From NCBI RefSeq assembly GCF_009674485.1, contig NZ_WKJJ01000022.1:62001-126000 (forward strand): 64,000 nucleotides of DNA, read 5' to 3'. The notes beneath the pieces are model-generated. The model was given only the letters and a program-made list of their open reading frames with translations. It made no database searches and was not told the DNA's origin. Position numbers and translations under genes: made by a program. The stretch is from Pseudoduganella rivuli. GTDB lineage: Bacteria > Pseudomonadota > Gammaproteobacteria > Burkholderiales > Burkholderiaceae_D. This document shows positions 61,436 through 64,000 of this stretch, one piece after another (positions within the stretch are counted from its first letter, which is position 1; the number at the start of each line of letters is the position of its first letter).

Positions 61436-62605
61436 TTGGTTCGAATCGTCTTGCTCACCGGTGTCACCGGCGCGCTGGGGAGCGCTTTGTTGCCGCTCCT
61501 GGCGCAACAATTTCCCGATCATGACATTTATTGCCTGATCCGCGCCACCGACGCGGCCGCGGCGCGTGGCCGCCTGGATGCCGTGATTGGTGGCGCCGCC
61601 ATGGCGGGGGATGCGTCCCGCATCCATGCGTTGCAGGGCGACGCCGCGCTGCCGGGCTTCGGCCTGGCGGACGGCGTGCTGGACGACCTGGCTGCGCGCG
61701 TCGAGAAAATTTTCCACCTGGCCGCCAGTGTCGACTTCGACCTGCCGCTGCCGGAGTCCCGCGCAATCAACGTGCACAGTACGGCTGCGGTACTGGCGTT
61801 CGCGCGCCGCTGCCGCTTGCGCGGTACGGCCGGCTTCCACATCAGTTATGTCTCGACCGCCTACGTGGCGGGCGACCGCAACGGCTTGCTGAAGGAAAGC
61901 GACCTGCGGCTGGGCCAGGGATTCTGGAACGGTTACGAGGAAAGCAAGCTGGAAGCGGAGGAGCTGGTGGCCGCCGCGGCCCACGAGTTGCCGGTGACCG
62001 TGTTCCGCCCCAGCCAGGTGATTGGCGATTCGCGCACGGGCGCGATTTCGAAGTTCTTCGGTTTTTATGAATTCGTCGGCCTGGCCGTGCGCGGGCGTTC
62101 CAATATCCTGGTCGCCGATCCCGATGCGCGGCCCGACATGGTGCCGCTCGACTATGTGTGCCGCGCGCTGCTGCACTTGAGCGCACGCCCGGACGCGGCC
62201 GGCGCCACCTATCACCTGGCGGCCGGTCTCGCCAACAGCCTGGCGGTGTCGGAGGTGGTGGAGGCGGTGCTGGAAGTGATGGCACGCCACAAGGCCGGCA
62301 GCGAAGCGACGGCGCGCCCGCGCATCATCCGGGCCGACCGCCTCGCGCTGGACGCCGCGCCGGACGAGCTGGCGCGTTACGAATACAGTGCGCAGAAATT
62401 ACTGCTGCGCACCTATGGACCCTATCTCGCGTATGAACGCGATTTCGATGTCGCAGCCACCCACGCGCTGCTGGCGCAGGCGGGAATCGTCATTCCGCCG
62501 ATGCGGGAAGCCATCATGGTGACTGCCGACTATGCACTGCGCTCCCGGGTTCGGCGCCGGGAAGCGCCCCACAACAAGCCGTCCCAACTAGGAGAAACAG
62601 CATGA
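61436..62605 (+). CDS. Extended SDR / thioester-reductase-like protein
   Basis: A 389-aa NAD(P)-dependent reductase related to the thioester-reductase (NAD_binding_4) family: IVLLTGVTGALGSALLPLL at the nucleotide site, KIFHLAASVDF, and the YxxxK pair in YEESKLEAE. A TTG start at 61436 was chosen because GGAG lies 7 bp ahead; an upstream TTG at 61391 lacks this. The next gene, an acyl carrier protein, overlaps its end by 4 bp. It may reduce or release a carrier-bound acyl chain. Confidence 0.75.
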   Translation: MVRIVLLTGVTGALGSALLPLLAQQFPDHDIYCLIRATDAAAARGRLDAVIGGAAMAGDASRIHALQGDAALPGFGLADGVLDDLAARVEKIFHLAASVDFDLPLPESRAINVHSTAAVLAFARRCRLRGTAGFHISYVSTAYVAGDRNGLLKESDLRLGQGFWNGYEESKLEAEELVAAAAHELPVTVFRPSQVIGDSRTGAISKFFGFYEFVGLAVRGRSNILVADPDARPDMVPLDYVCRALLHLSARPDAAGATYHLAAGLANSLAVSEVVEAVLEVMARHKAGSEATARPRIIRADRLALDAAPDELARYEYSAQKLLLRTYGPYLAYERDFDVAATHALLAQAGIVIPPMREAIMVTADYALRSRVRRREAPHNKPSQLGETA

Positions 62606-62934
62606 GTGACTTTAACAACCGGGCCGCCCTGGAACAGAAAATTGCCGACATCCTGCGCAAGCTGCTGATGATCGAAGACGACATCGTCCTGGATGTCAAA
62701 GCCGACCTGGTTGGCCAGATCGGCCTGGATTCGATCGAAGCGTTCGATGCCGTGGCAACCCTGCACGAAATCCTGGGCGAGTCGATCCCGACCACTTTCA
62801 ACCCGAAAGCCAGCAATTCGATCGACCTGCTGAGCACCTACATCTTCCAGCAGTTCGGCGATACGGGCGTGGGCAAGATCCTGGCCGTCGATATCGACGA
62901 GCTGAACATGGCTGACGCCGACGACAGCCTGTAA
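62602..62934 (+). CDS. Acyl carrier protein
   Basis: A 110-aa acidic carrier with phosphopantetheine Ser44 (IGLDSIEAFDA). A tail of about 30 residues beyond the usual length reads VGKILAVDIDELN. Its own cluster context (reductase, dehydratase, ketosynthase) argues for a dedicated pathway instead of housekeeping fatty-acid synthesis. AGGAG precedes the ATG. Confidence 0.85.
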   Translation: MSDFNNRAALEQKIADILRKLLMIEDDIVLDVKADLVGQIGLDSIEAFDAVATLHEILGESIPTTFNPKASNSIDLLSTYIFQQFGDTGVGKILAVDIDELNMADADDSL

Positions 62935-63374
62935 TGGCGCAAGCTTTTTCAGCAGAACAGGTGGCCGGCTTGCTGCCGCACCGCGGCCACGCATTGTTTG
63001 TCGCCTCAGTGGAAGTTGACGGCGACACCGTGCGTGGCGAGTGCGTGTGGCAGCGCGAGCATCCGCACCTGGATGGGCATTTCCCGCAAATGCCGATTGT
63101 GCCGGGCGTGTTCCTGATCGAGGCCGGCGCGCAGCTGGCCGGGGTGCTGATTGCCGCGCGCCATCCGGGCGAACGGGGGCTGGGCATGCTGGCCGGCGTC
63201 CGGCGCACGCTGGTGCACCGGCCGGTGTTGCCGGGGGACCGCATCCACTTCGAGCTGGACGTGCGGGCTAATCCGGGCGGCATGTTCGATGCAAAAGGAA
63301 CGGGCCGTTTTGCCGATGGCGGCAAGGCGGTGACTTTGGATTTGATGGTGGCGGTGCGTGCACCGGCTGATTGA
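62934..63374 (+). CDS. 3-Hydroxyacyl-ACP dehydratase (FabZ/FabA-like hotdog)
   Basis: A 146-aa hotdog-fold dehydratase with the FabZ signature HLDGHFPQMPIVPGVFLIEAGAQ: catalytic His49 and Glu63. Its ATG overlaps the carrier-protein stop (TAATG). It dehydrates the 3-hydroxyacyl chain formed after ketosynthase and ketoreductase action. Confidence 0.85.
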   Translation: MAQAFSAEQVAGLLPHRGHALFVASVEVDGDTVRGECVWQREHPHLDGHFPQMPIVPGVFLIEAGAQLAGVLIAARHPGERGLGMLAGVRRTLVHRPVLPGDRIHFELDVRANPGGMFDAKGTGRFADGGKAVTLDLMVAVRAPAD

Positions 63375-63393
63375 TACGGAAGAGGGTCGAGCG

Positions 63394-64000
63394 ATGACGA
63401 AGTGCCGGGTAGTCGTCACAGGGATAGGCGCGGTGTCGCCCTATGGCGTGGGAGTGGACGCGTATTGGCAAGGTTTGCTGAGCGGGCGGACGGCGATCGG
63501 GCCGGTGCCGCATTTTGAGGGCCACGGTTACCGCAGCACGCTGGGGGCGCAGGTGCCCGCGGCGGTGACGGACGGGATGACGGCCCATGAAGCCCAGGAA
63601 AAAGGCGCATTCCTGGTGGCGCTGGCGGCGGACGAAGCGTTGCGCATGGCCGGCGTTGGCCCCCGCTTCAGCTCCGGGACGCAGGTCGGTTGCGTGCTCG
63701 GTTCGCTGTGCGCGGGCATTGAAAACCTGATAGCGATGGCCGAGGCATACCATACCGGCGCCGGGCTGGACGACAACTTCCCAGGCGAGGCGGCGCTGGT
63801 CAATTACCAGCTTGAATTCCTGGCCGCCCGGCATAACCTGACCGGACCGACCAGTATGGTATCGACCGCGTGCGCCTCGACCACCGATGCGATCGGCTAT
63901 GGTGCGGACCTGGTGCGCCAAGGCGATTGCGACGCGGTGCTGGTCGGCGGCGGCGACATCCTGGCCGCGCTGATACACGCCGGTTTTAACTCGCTGTTTT
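63394..64000 (+). CDS. Beta-ketoacyl-ACP synthase (KAS II-like), N-terminal part
   Basis: 202 residues are visible before the window ends. VVVTGIGAVSPYGVG is the start typical of FabF-type enzymes, and the active-site Cys160 lies in VSTACASTTDAIG. The catalytic His pair is beyond the edge. GGAAGAGGG precedes the ATG. It extends acyl chains on the carrier protein encoded upstream. Confidence 0.88.
   Translation, partial: MTKCRVVVTGIGAVSPYGVGVDAYWQGLLSGRTAIGPVPHFEGHGYRSTLGAQVPAAVTDGMTAHEAQEKGAFLVALAADEALRMAGVGPRFSSGTQVGCVLGSLCAGIENLIAMAEAYHTGAGLDDNFPGEAALVNYQLEFLAARHNLTGPTSMVSTACASTTDAIGYGADLVRQGDCDAVLVGGGDILAALIHAGFNSLF

Overview
The window looks like chromosomal DNA of a high-GC betaproteobacterium, most likely Oxalobacteraceae (the Massilia/Duganella/Janthinobacterium group). 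The evidence is the complete isc operon with iscX, the sigma-factor/DUF3619/DUF3106/RDD gene set directly upstream of ilvB-ilvN-ilvC, the pssA-leuA and rpsO-pnp order, and a PEP-CTERM protein. No rRNA, tRNA, CRISPR array, phage or plasmid replication gene was recognised. All family assignments come from reading motifs; no search was run.

Layout. 1-1.5 kb: two tandem paralogous secreted proteins with duplicated upstream DNA. 1.7-2.4 kb: a uracil-DNA-glycosylase-like protein lacking the catalytic Asp. 2.5-9.0 kb: iscR-iscS-iscU-iscA-hscB-hscA-fdx-iscX and a methyltransferase. 9.1-13.5 kb: threonine aldolase, pseudouridine synthase and small envelope or regulatory genes. 13.5-15.9 kb: a sigma-factor operon read leftward. 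16.3-24.3 kb: branched-chain amino-acid genes ilvB, ilvN, ilvC and leuA, with pssA. 24.4-27.5 kb: rpsO and pnp. 27.5-28.6 kb: an IS1595-type element sitting in the pnp terminator T-run. 28.6-31.4 kb: a second, class II leuA behind an apparent leucine attenuator, and an AraC regulator. 31.8-38.9 kb: a small biosynthetic operon. 39.2-45.0 kb: C4-dicarboxylate uptake (dctA, porin, dctB, dctD) with a sigma-54 promoter. 47-56.7 kb: porin, ABC importer and chemoreceptor, with a divergent two-component system. 56.7-61.1 kb: a PQQ-type dehydrogenase/cytochrome c fusion and small envelope proteins. 61.4-64 kb: the start of a type II fatty-acid/polyketide-like cluster, cut by the window edge.

The most notable locus is 31.8-38.9 kb. 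It encodes a DUF3050 heme-oxygenase-like protein, a cupin, an AurF-type diiron N-oxygenase with all ligands in register, a one-module synthetase (adenylation, carrier, thioester reductase), a SRPBCC cyclase-like protein and an EamA exporter. The core matches the ham/mgo/pvf clusters, which make diazeniumdiolate or pyrazine-N-oxide signals from valine or leucine. A dedicated second leuA with its own leucine-sensing leader lies just beyond it, so the product may be tied to branched-chain amino-acid supply. That link is inference.
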